Shown here piece by piece: positions 9,578 to 19,467 of a stretch of 64,000 bases of DNA. Below the pieces are notes generated by a model. The model ran no database searches and had not been told where the DNA came from. It worked only from the letters and a program-made list of their open reading frames with translations. Every line of letters starts with the position of its first letter. Within the stretch, counting starts at the first letter, position 1. Source of the DNA: CAWGMT01 sp963823675 (GTDB lineage: Bacteria > Planctomycetota > Planctomycetia > Isosphaerales > Isosphaeraceae); assembly GCA_963823675.1 (NCBI GenBank), contig CAWGMT010000013.1, positions 992,001 through 1,056,000 of the forward strand. The letters run 5' to 3'. A program made the position numbers and the translations under genes.

Positions 9578-10144
9578 CTACTTGCGAGTACGCGAGTCGT
9601 CCCCTCTGGCCAGTTTTGACGGCGAGCTCAGGTAGCAGGTGAAGGCAGGAACCGGCGGGGAGGCGGTCGATGCGCCGTCGCCCGCGCGCTGGGGCAGGCG
9701 GAAGCCGCGGTACACGGTCTTTGGCCCCTGGCCCGACTCGTAGACCGTGATCGCCACGGTGCAGGTCCGATCGGCGCCGCGGAGTTCGACGTCCCGAAGC
9801 TCCAGCTTGGCCTTGCCTTCAGGAGCGACGTGATGACGGGCCGCAGGCCCGTTTTCACCGACGGCGCGGAACCGGCAGCTCCGATTGCCGGGCTTGACCT
9901 CGACGTCGCAGCCGGCCCGGCCCAGGCCGGCAATCACCAGATTGAGCTGGACGGTCGGAATGACGGCGCCCGCCGGCTTCTGAGGCGTGGTCTGCGCGGG
10001 GGGGGCAGGGCTCTTTGGGCCTTGACTCTGGGCTTCGTCGGCTCCCAGATTCGGACGCGCGCCCCGGGCGGTCACTCCCAAAGCGGCGAGGACCGAGCCA
10101 CCCACGACGAGCGCGAGTATGGCCATCCATGACCTGGCTCGCAT
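9578..10144 (-). CDS. Hypothetical exported protein
   Basis: A 188-residue protein with an N-terminal export signal (MAILALVVGGSVLAALGVTA). A Pro/Gln-rich linker and one compact domain containing several cysteines (AGCDVEVK, RSCRFRA, RTCTVAI, FTCYLSS) follow. The sequence NLVIAGLGRAGCDVEVKPG suggests a secreted beta-rich domain, possibly with disulphides. It matches no family I recognise. It is transcribed in the same direction as the asparaginase gene, 110 bases upstream of it, but nothing links the two functionally. Confidence 0.6.
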   Translation of the reverse strand: MRARSWMAILALVVGGSVLAALGVTARGARPNLGADEAQSQGPKSPAPPAQTTPQKPAGAVIPTVQLNLVIAGLGRAGCDVEVKPGNRSCRFRAVGENGPAARHHVAPEGKAKLELRDVELRGADRTCTVAITVYESGQGPKTVYRGFRLPQRAGDGASTASPPVPAFTCYLSSPSKLARGDDSRTRK

Positions 10145-10686
10145 AGCAGTTCGACTCCTTCCTGACTGTGCGCTTCACAGCCTGTCCTGGGTCGTTTTCT
10201 TGTCTTGATCGGCCGACGGAAGCCAGCCCGGAATCCGATAATGGGCTGCTGGCCCTGGCCTTGGGCGATCGGCCTCGATCGGAAATCGGATCGCCGTTGA
10301 CCCACAGGTGGGTCGCGCCTTCCTCCCAGCCGAAACCATTGGCCGCTGCCGCGACGTGCAAATGATCTGAGGTGGGCCGCAAGGTACATCGGCGCGGGTT
10401 TCAGTGCAAGGTCAGGAACCCAACTTTCCGGAATTGCACATGCATTCGCCAGAGCAGCAACGGCTCCTGAGAGCTTTGCCAAAGATCGGACCGGACTGTC
10501 AAATCTTGATTACGACGCACTCGCTCGGTGCGCACGCTCGAATTGCTATCCCAGTCGAACGGGTTGGTCGAGGCGTTAAGAACCTAAGGATCTGGGCAGA
10601 AATGGGTTACGGGGAGTGTCGTCCTTCGCTTCGCGAAAAAAAGCCCTTTCGCGGAGCGAAAGGCGACACTTGTTGTTGCGCTGCGC
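10145..10686. other. Intergenic region with one palindrome
   Basis: These 540 bases separate two minus-strand genes. Frames here are short and lack ribosome sites or recognisable motifs. The only structure seen is the long palindrome at 10615-10670 just past the nuoM stop codon. nuoN, which often follows nuoM, is absent. Confidence 0.5.
10615..10670. repeat. REP-like palindrome downstream of nuoM
   Basis: Arms at 10615-10638 and 10647-10670 are 24 bases each and pair at 21 positions; two of the three mismatches are G/T wobbles. The eight-base loop is AAAAGCCC. The core CCTTTCGCTCCGCGAAA looks like a dispersed extragenic palindrome. It starts 17 bases after the nuoM stop and could end transcription of the nuo genes, although it lacks a T-run. 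Confidence 0.7.
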
Positions 10687-12463
10687 CTAACTCCTTGACG
10701 GCCGATCTGTGGGCGCCGGGGCAACGCGCGTCGCGGCGGCCGAGACCGGCACCTTGGGCAAGGGCGCCGAGACCTGGGACACGGGGACATTGAGCGTGCG
10801 GGCCGAGGCGATGCCTTGAACCAGAGTATCCACCGATGGGCTCATCCAGCTCAAGATCAAGGGTTGAGGAAATACGCCCATGGCCACGGTCATCACGACC
10901 AAGGGCACGGCGATCGCGATCTCGCGCGCGTCCATGTCGGGCAAGCCCTTCCAGGCCTCATTTCGGCCCAGAAAGACCCGCTGAACCGTCCAGAGAATAT
11001 AACCCGCGGTGAGAATCACCGCGGCCGCGGCCAGGATCGCCATCGGCACGTTGTAGTTGAACGCGGAGAGAACCACGAATACTTCGGCGACGAACCCGCA
11101 CAGACCCGGCAGGCCCATCGACCCGAAGAAGATCACGTAGGATATCGCGCCGTAAAGCGGCATGATGTTGTTCAGACCACCCAGCTTGTTCAGGTCGCGC
11201 GTGTGCGCTCGGTCGTAGATCACGCCCACCAGGAAGAACATGCCGGCCGAGGTGATCCCGTGCGCCAGCATCATGAACATGGCGCCGTTGACGCCGTAGG
11301 CGTAGTAGCGCGGATCCACTTTGGTCAAACCGTCGGCGGCAAAGATGCTCATGACCGCCAGGCCCAGGGTCACATAGCCCATGTGGGAGACCGAGCTGTA
11401 GGCGACCAGTTTCTTGAAGTCGGTCTGGGCCATCGCCACGAGCGCGCCGTAGAGAATGCTGAAGACGCCGAGAGCCGCCACGAAATACGACCAATCGTAG
11501 GCGCCGGCGGGAGCAAGCGGCCAGGCTAGCCGCAGCATGCCGTAGCCGCCGATCTTGAGCAGAATGCCCGCCAGGATCATGCTGATCGGCGTCGGCGCCT
11601 CGACGTGCGCATCGGGAAGCCAGGTGTGGAAGGGGAAGGAGGGGAGCTTCACGATAAAACCGGTGAAAAACAGAATGAATATCCACCATTGCACGTCCCG
11701 GCCGTAGTAGCTTGTCTCGGACGCGATCCTGGTGAGCAGGACCAGGTCGAAGGAATGGCCCTTGAACCCACCCGCATCCACCGTGCTCTGCCAGAAGAAA
11801 AGGATCAGGATCGCGACCAGAATGAAAACCGAGCCGAAGAGCGTGAAAAGCAGGAACTTGATCGCGGCGTACTCCCGATTCGGTCCGCCCCAGATCCCGA
11901 TCAGGAAGTACATCGGCAAGAGCATCACCTCGAAGAACACGTAGAACAGGAACAGGTCCAGTGAAATGAAGACCCCCATCATGCTGCCCAGGAGCAGCAA
12001 GAACAGGGAGTAGTAGCCCTTGACCTGCTTGTCGATCTTCCACGACGCCAGGCACGCCAGCACGCTGACAAGGCCCGTCAGCACGACCAGGCTGAGACTG
12101 ATCCCATCCACGCCCAGGTAATATTGAATGTTGAAATAAGGGATCCAGGGCCGCCGCACAACCAGGTCGCTATACCCCTGCGACTCATCGGCCTCGAACC
12201 GTGTCGCCGCCTGCACCGGGGGACTGCACGACATTGTGCGCGGCCCGCTCCTGAAGCGGGGCTTGATTCCCGGCAAGATAGACGAGCAACATCAAGAGCG
12301 ACGCCAGAAACGTCGCCGACGTGAAGCCCAGCGCGACCCACTTGACGGCCGGCTCGGACCGCTTGGGAACTACGAGCACGATCGCCAGGCCGATCAAGGG
12401 AAGCAACCAAAGAGAGGTCAGCAGCAGGTTATCGCGCGAGGGCAGCAGCAAGTCATAGCTCAT
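10687..12463 (-). CDS. nuoM: NADH-quinone oxidoreductase subunit M (one frameshift)
   Basis: An antiporter-like proton-pumping membrane subunit of respiratory complex I. The first 80-90 residues (MSYDLLLPSRDNLLL, then LWLLPLIGLAIVLVVP) lie in one frame. The rest (YYLGVDGISLSLVVLTG, FYVFFEVMLLPMYFLIG, LPDAHVEAPTPISMILAG, KKLVAYSSVSHMGYV) lies in another. The break falls in a poorly conserved loop. Removing one base from the G-run at 12218-12222 joins the frames cleanly, so a homopolymer miscall is likely. The key glutamate (FFEVMLLP), the lysine in the DFKKLVAYSS helix and the broken-helix regions are present. It follows nuoL at a 121-base gap and probably shares its transcript. Confidence 0.93.
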
Positions 12464-12584
12464 GGGGCCGTCACCAGTTCAAGGGCGATTGCGTATCAAA
12501 ATGGGAAACTTCAATGATATCATGCCACCGTCGAAGATCGCTGGGCGCAAGGGCTGCGGCCCAGCTCGATTCCACAAGCCGGCG

Positions 12585-14929
12585 TCAGCCGCCGATCCAG
12601 GCGAAGACGCCCGCGAAAAGGCCAACCAGCGCAAGCGCGAGAAACATCAGGTAGTTGCGCAGCCGCCCGGTCTGAATCGACCGGCTCCAGTCCCCGGTGA
12701 CGTAGACGGCTTGCCCAATCAGATTGACAAGGCGGTCCACGGCAATCATGTCGAAAACACCCTCGAGCCGGCTCAAGAGCGCCGTGGCGGCGGCCGAGCC
12801 GTTGACCAGCCCGTCGATCAAGATCTGGTCAACCTTGCGGCAGAGGCGGGCCAGGGCCAGGCACGGACGGACAAACACCGCCCAGTAGAGATCGTCGAAG
12901 TACCACTTGTGGACCAGGAAGCGATAGATCGGGCTAAACCGCTCGGCAGACCGGGCCGCGCTCAAGCGAGTCGCGACGAAGTAGGGAAAGCCGGCTGGAG
13001 CATAGTAGAGCAGCCCCAGACCGACGCCGGTCAGCATGATGACGAGGGAAGAAGCCATGGCACCGTAGTGATGAATCGCGCGGATATCGACGGCTTTGTA
13101 CGGCTCGCCGTACTCGAGCATCATCTCGAGCGCCGGCGTGCCGAAGGGGAAAATACCGAGAGGGTGTGGGAAGACGAAGAGGACGGCCCATCCGCTGATC
13201 ACGCTGAAAATCGCCAGGATGACCAGCGGCCGGGTCATGATCGGCTCGCTTTCGTGAGCGTGCGCGGCCGGATTGCGGTCGTGGCCGTGGGCGTCGTCGT
13301 GGCCATGGCCGTGCGAGCCCCCGGCGGCGGCCATTGCGGGAAAGCCCCGCGGTTCGCCGGCGAAGGTCAAGAACCACATTCGGAACATATAAAACGCCGT
13401 CAGCACCGCCCCCACCGCCGGCAGAACGAAGAGCAGGAAGTGCTCGGGGCTCTGATGAACCCGAGCGATCGAGGCAGCCAGGATCGCGTCCTTGGAGTAA
13501 AAGCCGCTGAAAGCCGGCACCCCCGAAATCGCCAGGGTCCCGACTAGCATGCAGTATCCAGTCGTCGGCATCTTCTTGATGAGGCCGCCCAAGGCCGGCA
13601 TCTCGTACGTGTGGACGCCATGGTACACGCTGCCGGCGCCAAGGAACAAAAGTGCCTTGAAAAAGGCATGCGTCAGCAGATGAAACAGGCCGGCCGCCCA
13701 GCCCCCGACGCCCAGGGCAAGCATCATGAAGCCAAGTTGACTGACGGTCGAGTAGGCCAACACCTTCTTGTAATCAGTCTGGGCCATCGCGATCGTCGCC
13801 GCGATAAAAAGGGTAATCCCGCCGGTGTAGGCAATCGTCAGGAGCACGTCGGGCGTGAAGAGCGGAAAGAAACGCCCAACCAGGTAGACTCCCGCGGCCA
13901 CCATCGTCGCCGCGTGGATCAGCGCCGAGACCGGGGTCGGGCCGGCCATGGCATCGGGGAGCCAGACGTGCAGCGGGAACTGCGCCTCTTGCCGACGCAA
14001 CCCGCAAAGACCCCCAATCCTCCCAAGGTCAGCAACAGGAACGGAATCTGCCGCGGGCGCCCAGTCACGGGGTCGGTCAAAGCGCGATGGGTTTGAGGAT
14101 CGACGAGCTGGACGACTTCGCCACCTGCCGGCCCGGGTACGGTCACGGTGTGCAAATTGCCTGCGGGGCTGCGGAGCCCCTGATTGATTTCCTGGAAATT
14201 GAACGTCCCCAGCGCACTCCAGAGAATGCCCAGGCCAACCAGCATCCCCACGTCGCCGATCCGGTTGACGATGAACGCCTTGTTCGCGGCGTCGCTATTG
14301 ACCTTCTCCTCGTACCAGAAGCCGATGAGCAGGTAGGAACAAAGACCGACAAGTTCCCAGAAGATGAAGATCATGAACAAATTGGAAGACGCGACCAGGC
14401 CGAGCATCGAAAAACAGAAAAGCGACAGATAGGTGAAGAACCGCGGGTAACGCGGATCGTCGTGCATGTAGCCCATCGAGTACCAGTGGATCAAGGTCGA
14501 GATGAACGTCACCATGAGAAACATGAGGACGCCCAGATTGTCGATGTAGACCCCCAGCGGGATGGCGAGCTCCGGCTTGGGAGTGCCGGACGTGGCCGAG
14601 GCGACCCGCCCTCCCAGCAAGACCCAATCCACATCCTTCTTCCAGACGACGGGGCCATGATGAGCGGGGGCGGCAGCGCCATGCTCGGCCTCGCCGCCAG
14701 GTTCGGTTGCTCCGGCCTCGGCCGCGGCTTCATGCGCGTTGCGCCAGGACGCGTGAAATCCGTAATAGTCGATGAAGCCGATCAGGCTGAGCACACACGA
14801 TAGACCGATTGCGCCCGTGGCGATGTATGCGTTGAAACGCTTCAACTGCCTGATGAAAATGGCCTCGACCGTGAACGCCGCCAGGGGAATCAACACGGCG
14901 GTCACGTAAAGCCCGACCTGCCAGCTCAT
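12585..14929 (-). CDS. nuoL: NADH-quinone oxidoreductase subunit L (one frameshift)
   Basis: A proton-pumping complex I subunit at the distal end of the membrane arm. The start is the ATG at 14929 (MSWQVGLYVTAVLIPLAAF). The N-terminal frame runs through FIFWELVGLCSYLLIGFW and LLLTLGGLGVFAGCVGK. The protein then continues in another frame as AQFPLHVWLPDAMAGPTPVS, so one base is missing at about 13989. Conserved parts include the quinone-pump helix DYKKVLAYSTVSQLGFMML and HAFFKALLFLGAGSVYHG. Two loops are enlarged: a Glu/Ala-rich one near residue 60 and a His/Asp-rich one (HGHGHDDAHGHDRN) in the C-terminal half. Total length is about 780 residues against ~613 in E. coli. nuoM follows; other nuo genes are not in the window. 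Confidence 0.94.
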
Positions 14930-15439
14930 GCGCGTCTCGTTTCGTTTGTCGGTCGCAGCGCGCCGCGCTCGGGAATAAATACTCCGAATCCCGATCGGAC
15001 CAAAGGCTCGCTCCGGCTCCGCCCGAGCAGCTCCTGAGCAATGGCACCCCGATCGGCCGGGCCGGTCGCGACCCTCTGGCGAGGCGCCTTGATCCCGCTC
15101 TAGGCAAACGATGGGGCCAGGCGCACCGCGTAGACCGTGAAATATGGCACAGGCTGCCAGGCTTTGCAAGACCCTCGTGATCGCAACTTCGGCCTGAGCC
15201 GCCGGAATCGTTCTCTCAGTTCACCGGCGAAGGCTCGAGCTCAAGAATCGTGCGAATTTCACGATTTCTTCACCAATGACTCGACCGGGGTTTTTACAAT
15301 ACGCGAGTCAGCTTGCCAACTTTTTTGCGTGGCGAGTCGCTGGACGCTGGTCAGGGCGTGCGCGGCTCTGTATATTGGCCTGACCTCTCTTCTTGTCATG
15401 GGACTTGATGAACAAGTTCGACACCTGGGAGTCTGATCA
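14930..15439. other. Intergenic region between nuoL and a DUF1559 gene
   Basis: These 510 bases separate divergent genes and should contain both promoters, though none is convincing by eye. A short inverted repeat (AATCGTG at 15246-15252, CACGATT at 15260-15266) could be an operator. No gene is supported. Confidence 0.4.
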
Positions 15440-16525
15440 ATGTTTCCTCCGACCATGCGACGTCGCGGCGGTTTCACCCTGATCGAGCTGCTTGTCGTCA
15501 TCTCGATCATCGCCGTCTTGATCGCGCTGTTGTTGCCCGCCGTGCAAAGCGCGCGCGAGGCCGCTCGCCGTGCTCAATGCACCAATAACCTGAAACAGCT
15601 TGGGCTGGCCGTCGCGAACTACGAGAGCGCGAACACCTCCTACCCGTCCGACTCGTACTCGGGAATACAGCCCTGGCAGTACCCATCGTATCCGAATTTC
15701 GCGGTCTTCCAGTTCATATTGCCGTTCATGGAGCAACAGCCCGTCTACAACGCCATCAACTTCCAGCTCACGGATTACGAGCCCGACAATATCACGATCG
15801 CGGGCGTTCAAATCAACACGCTCCAATGCCCCAGCGACCCGTGGCAGCCGACCGTCATTAGCTTCTCGACGCCGTTTTCAAGCTTCGTTGAGCATGTCCG
15901 TGCGTTGCCCCCAGGTACGTGGAATCAGCAGTTCACCAGTTACGGCGCTAACCAGGGAACCTTCCCGGGGACTTTCGAACAGGTTTTCGGTCAGGCTCAA
16001 TTCGCGGTGTACAACGGCGTCATTTACAACGACAGCGCCGTCAAGATCGCCAACATTACCGACGGGACAAGCAATACGTTCCTCTTCGGGGAACGTGCCC
16101 AGACGCTCTTCCGGATCTGGGATCCGGCTTACCAGAATTCCGACGGATCCTGGAATTCGTATCACTGGTTCGACACGATGGTGACAACCTACTTTCCGCC
16201 CAACGTGGCGACATCAGGCACGAACGTCAATTTCATCGGCGGTGATCCCACGGACGCCACGAGCCTTCACCCCGGTGGAGTGAACTTTGGCTTTTGCGAC
16301 GGATCTGTCCGTTTTATCAAGAACTCGATCAATTCGTGGGCTTGGTCCGGCAACACAACCGCTCAAGGTGACGGACCCTCCGGATTTTACGGCGTCTCAC
16401 TTCCGCTCGGGGTGACTTACAGTAACTACATCTTCTCCGGAACTCCCGGTGTCACACAGTTGGGCGTGTACCAGGCTCTGTCAACTCGCGCCGGTGGTGA
16501 AGTCCTCAGCGCCGATCAGTACTAG
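15440..16525 (+). CDS. DUF1559 domain protein with prepilin-like N-terminus
   Basis: 361 residues, starting at an ATG with GGGAG nine bases upstream. The N-terminus MFPPTMRRRGGFTLIELLVV is a prepilin-type cleavage/methylation site with its helix. QSAREAARRAQCTNNLKQLG follows, the DUF1559 signature shared almost exactly with the gene at 6585. The body is divergent from that gene (Tyr/Asn/Thr-rich beta domain). The end carries the family SLHPGGVNFGFCDGSVRFIK block and a terminal SADQY. A lipoprotein gene follows about 100 bases downstream, so the pair is probably co-transcribed. Function of the family is unknown; an envelope or extracellular role is inferred from the pseudopilin signal. Confidence 0.93.
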   Translation: MFPPTMRRRGGFTLIELLVVISIIAVLIALLLPAVQSAREAARRAQCTNNLKQLGLAVANYESANTSYPSDSYSGIQPWQYPSYPNFAVFQFILPFMEQQPVYNAINFQLTDYEPDNITIAGVQINTLQCPSDPWQPTVISFSTPFSSFVEHVRALPPGTWNQQFTSYGANQGTFPGTFEQVFGQAQFAVYNGVIYNDSAVKIANITDGTSNTFLFGERAQTLFRIWDPAYQNSDGSWNSYHWFDTMVTTYFPPNVATSGTNVNFIGGDPTDATSLHPGGVNFGFCDGSVRFIKNSINSWAWSGNTTAQGDGPSGFYGVSLPLGVTYSNYIFSGTPGVTQLGVYQALSTRAGGEVLSADQY

Positions 16526-16626
16526 ATTGTGTCCGAATGGCTCCCAAGCCTGTTCCCGCGTATGCTCGAGCCGGCGGACCGTTCCGGGCTTGGGCTTCAT
16601 CCTCTGACATGAGGTACGACCGCACC

Positions 16627-17088
16627 ATGCGCACCTGCCTTGGCTCTGTCGCTCTCGCCTTGATCGGGCTTTTCGCCGGCTGCAGCCCATCGCCGATTCC
16701 GGAGTCGCAGGTCGTGATCAGAGTGGGCCCGCATCAGGGTGCGATAGCCCGGCTTCCCGATGAGAAAGGGTTGGTCGAGTTGGTTAACGAGCCCGAACAG
16801 AGGGATCGACGCAGCACCGAGCCAACGTCGCTTGTTGCCTATTTCCTCCGAACCGATGGCAAGTCGCCGCTGGATCAACCGCCGTCCGACGTGAATATCG
16901 TCGTCGAAGCGGGAAGGACGGCATCCCAGACTGTTCAACTCAGTCTCGAGCCCAAAACAGACGATCCGTCCGGAGGTGCTCGCTTCGCCTCCAAGCCTGG
17001 CCAGTACCAGGTCGCAGGCCTACGCGGAACGCTCAACGCGAAAATCGGTGGGCAACAGGTCTCGACCCCCGTCTCGGGGGGCCGCTGA
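16627..17088 (+). CDS. Small planctomycete-type lipoprotein
   Basis: The start at 16627 is preferred because GAGGT precedes it by about 11 bases and MRTCLGSVALALIGLFAGC is a compact lipoprotein signal with the lipobox cysteine at residue 19. Longer starts exist at 16537 and 16609. The mature part is about 135 residues, polar and beta-strand rich (SQVVIRVGPHQGAIARLPDE, PSDVNIVVEAGRTASQTVQL). It resembles no named domain. Its position behind a DUF1559 gene mirrors the lipoprotein/DUF1559 pair at 5917-7706, which is the best clue to a shared envelope function. Confidence 0.65.
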   Translation: MRTCLGSVALALIGLFAGCSPSPIPESQVVIRVGPHQGAIARLPDEKGLVELVNEPEQRDRRSTEPTSLVAYFLRTDGKSPLDQPPSDVNIVVEAGRTASQTVQLSLEPKTDDPSGGARFASKPGQYQVAGLRGTLNAKIGGQQVSTPVSGGR

Positions 17089-17188
17089 GCGTTTGCCCAT
17101 TCATTCAGAGCGCGGTGGTCAAATTGCTCGTTTCGCTCCCCAACGGCTCGTCTCTTCAGGCGCGCGATCGCGCCCGAAGAGGCGAGCT

Positions 17189-18514
17189 TTATCTTGATGT
17201 CGGCCGCCGCGATCGGGCTATTCCCGGCTTCGGCCCGGGCAAACACGGGAGGACCAGCGGCCGTGGGGGCGTGTCGCCCAAGAGCGCGACGCCCGTAATC
17301 CGGCGCTTCGTACGCGGATCCGCTCCGAAGCAGCGCCGGACGAACCACCTCTGAAAACCATCAACCAGTCCGTCGATCTGTTCGTCGATTTGCGCGAAGG
17401 CGACCCTGTTGGAAACGAAGCGGTAGGCATCTCCCCAACCCCGGATCTTGTTGTCGATGGTGGCCAGCGTTTGAGCGTAGGCTCGCTCGGCCCTCCGTCG
17501 CGCCGCGGGTTGGCTGAGCTCGCGAATCCGGCTTTTCGCCTCGGCGATTTCCCGCACAATTTCGCCGAGCAGTTTCCGCCGTGCCCGCCGGGCGGGAGAG
17601 ACTCCATCGGGGTGGATGCGACAACCGAGAAAATCAAACCCATTGGCAACCGAGCCCAGGAAGGCCTTCTGGCTGCCGTCGCCGGGTTCGTAGCAGGTCA
17701 TGCCCAGCTTGGCCAGCTCTTCTTGAGCGGTCTGGAACCCAGCCGATACGACCTCGGCGCTCTTCCCTAGAATGATAAAGTCATCCAGGTATCGCACGGT
17801 GGTCAACTCGCCGCCGTTGAGGCATCGGTCAAAATCACGCAGCGCCAGGTTTCCCACCAGGACCGACAACAGCGATCCTTGCGCCACTCCGACCTCGGAG
17901 AGCGGGAACAAGTCCAGCCATTGCTCGAGCTCGTCACCGTTTGCGAGCTCCGTTTCCAACGCTCTGGCGAACAGCTCGAGGAACTCGACGTCGTGAACGT
18001 TCGCTTTCAAGAACTCCACGACCTCGCTTCGAGGCACGCAGGGAAAGAAATCCTTCATGTCCGACAGTGTAAACGCACTCGCACCGCGCACAATCGCCTG
18101 CATGATGGATGCGATGGCCTCCGGTACTCCCCGTCCCGGCGCACCTGCAAAGCTTGTGGGCGTGTCGAGAGTGGCCGGGATCTCGCCGAGCAGTTTCTGG
18201 AGGTCGCGATCTTGGGTGTAGATCACACTGAGGATCGATCGCTGGACGATCCGATCGCTCACGCTCTGGACCGTGATCCCACGTCGCGATCCACCACTCT
18301 TGCGTTTGGTGTATCCTTGCTTTGCGGAGAACTCGTAACACCGCGCCCGCAACTGCCTCCTGATGACCTGGAGGGCACGAATGGGTGCTGAGTCGATCGC
18401 GGTGAGATCAGTGCAGATTTGGGGCCAAGAGCTTTTCCGTGCTCTAGCGCGCACGTCCCGCCAGGCGCGGTGGAGGTTTTCGAGATGACTGGCCGCGAGC
18501 AAAAGTTTTCCCAT
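17189..18514 (-). CDS. Reverse transcriptase, group II-like / unclassified
   Basis: An RNA-directed DNA polymerase domain with recognisable RT blocks. RT1 has SDRIVQRSILSVIY; RT2 SFAGAPGRGVPEAI; motif A FTLSDMKDFFP; motif B VAQGSLLSVLVGNLALRDFD; motif C VRYLDDFIILGKS (YLDD at about residues 242-245 from this start); motif D FDFLGCRIHPDG; and a thumb with TIDNKIRGWGDAYRFV like the X domain of group II intron RTs. There is no HNH endonuclease or NAxxH/VTG retron signature, and motif B is not the xGxxxSQ form of diversity-generating RTs. YLDD rather than YADD also sets it apart from ordinary group II introns. The start is uncertain: ATG 18514 is chosen because it begins the conserved region, but the frame is open to a GTG at 18703. 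It is divergent from the TIR gene. Confidence 0.85.
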   Translation of the reverse strand: MGKLLLAASHLENLHRAWRDVRARARKSSWPQICTDLTAIDSAPIRALQVIRRQLRARCYEFSAKQGYTKRKSGGSRRGITVQSVSDRIVQRSILSVIYTQDRDLQKLLGEIPATLDTPTSFAGAPGRGVPEAIASIMQAIVRGASAFTLSDMKDFFPCVPRSEVVEFLKANVHDVEFLELFARALETELANGDELEQWLDLFPLSEVGVAQGSLLSVLVGNLALRDFDRCLNGGELTTVRYLDDFIILGKSAEVVSAGFQTAQEELAKLGMTCYEPGDGSQKAFLGSVANGFDFLGCRIHPDGVSPARRARRKLLGEIVREIAEAKSRIRELSQPAARRRAERAYAQTLATIDNKIRGWGDAYRFVSNRVAFAQIDEQIDGLVDGFQRWFVRRCFGADPRTKRRITGVALLGDTPPRPLVLPCLPGPKPGIARSRRPTSR

Positions 18515-19467
18515 GGAATAAGCCGTCAGGGACCTCATCGTCGGCCGCAGGTCCCCGACTGTTAGGTACCGGCGTTCCACAGAGCGTAACGGAGCTCGAA
18601 GCACAGCTACGGCGATCTGCGAGTCGGGAACGCGTCCCGAATCGCCGTCCACGATCCTGGACAAATCGGCCCCAGGATCGAGGCCGGATGGACCCGTCGC
18701 CACCGCGCCCGAAGCCGTGATGGCGAAAATGCCCGCCTTACGGGCTGAGAATCCTTGGACGAACGTCGAAGGCTACACGCTGGCGCATCGCCATGCTGAA
18801 GAGACCCAGGCTACTCGATGGAAGTGCGGATGCACGGTCGCGGCCGTAACTCCGAGCCCCCAGGTGACACGCAGCATCTCCCGGAGCACGAGGCAGAAGC
18901 CTGCCTGGCGGCGGTCGTCGCGCGGAAACGCGGCCCAGCCCGTGCTTCCACGAAGCCGGCGAGAGACTCTTATAAGTTTACTGATCACGACCTTGGCGTC
19001 AATCTATGAGGCACAGCTTCCCTCGCATGATTGGGCTTACTTGGCTGGAATCGATGCGCCCCAGATTCGCTCAAACTGCGCCGCACTGGCTGCAAGGTGC
19101 TTCCCACCGGTGGTCCGAGACACTCGGAACGCCGGGTCTCAGTCTCAACCCCAGGAAGATCCTCGGTAACGCGAATGAAACTCTCCCAGTTGGCCCGATT
19201 CGTCTCACTGCATTGAACTGAGTCAGTCGTTCAAAGCCTACCCGTCTCCGGAAGCGATCGCAAGGGAGGAAGGCGGTCGCGGAGATACGCCAGCGAACTT
19301 GAGCTGGCGGCGGAGACTGATTGAATCGGGATTCATTTGGCTTATAGTATACTGGCACCTCGGCCTATCGGAGTCGGTTCTCAACCGGAGATTTCAGTGC
19401 GGGAAACACGCGCGGCAACGCGGAGCGTTCCGGTCAACGGGTTAAGAGGTCGCTGGAGACCTTGGCC
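18515..19467. other. Non-coding region between divergent RT and TIR genes
   Basis: About 950 bases (760 if the RT starts at 18703) without a supported gene. All frames are short, Arg/Ser/Pro-rich and lack ribosome sites. RT loci often carry a template or regulatory RNA in such a position. By eye I found neither a long inverted repeat nor a segment matching the ends of the two FGE genes. A promoter candidate lies at 19321-19348. Confidence 0.45.
19321..19348 (+). promoter_or_regulatory. Sigma70-like promoter candidate for the TIR-nSTAND-FGE gene
   Basis: TTGAAT at 19321-19326 and TATAGT at 19343-19348 are separated by 16 bases, in an AT-richer patch than the surroundings. It lies about 120 bases before the TIR start codon. 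The match is to the housekeeping consensus only. Confidence 0.35.

Noticed and set aside
17189..18703. Retron or diversity-generating retroelement
   Set aside because: The RT lacks the NAxxH and VTG signatures of retrons and the xGxxxSQ form of motif B of DGR RTs. No msr/msd-like fold or template repeat was found nearby, so neither label is supported.
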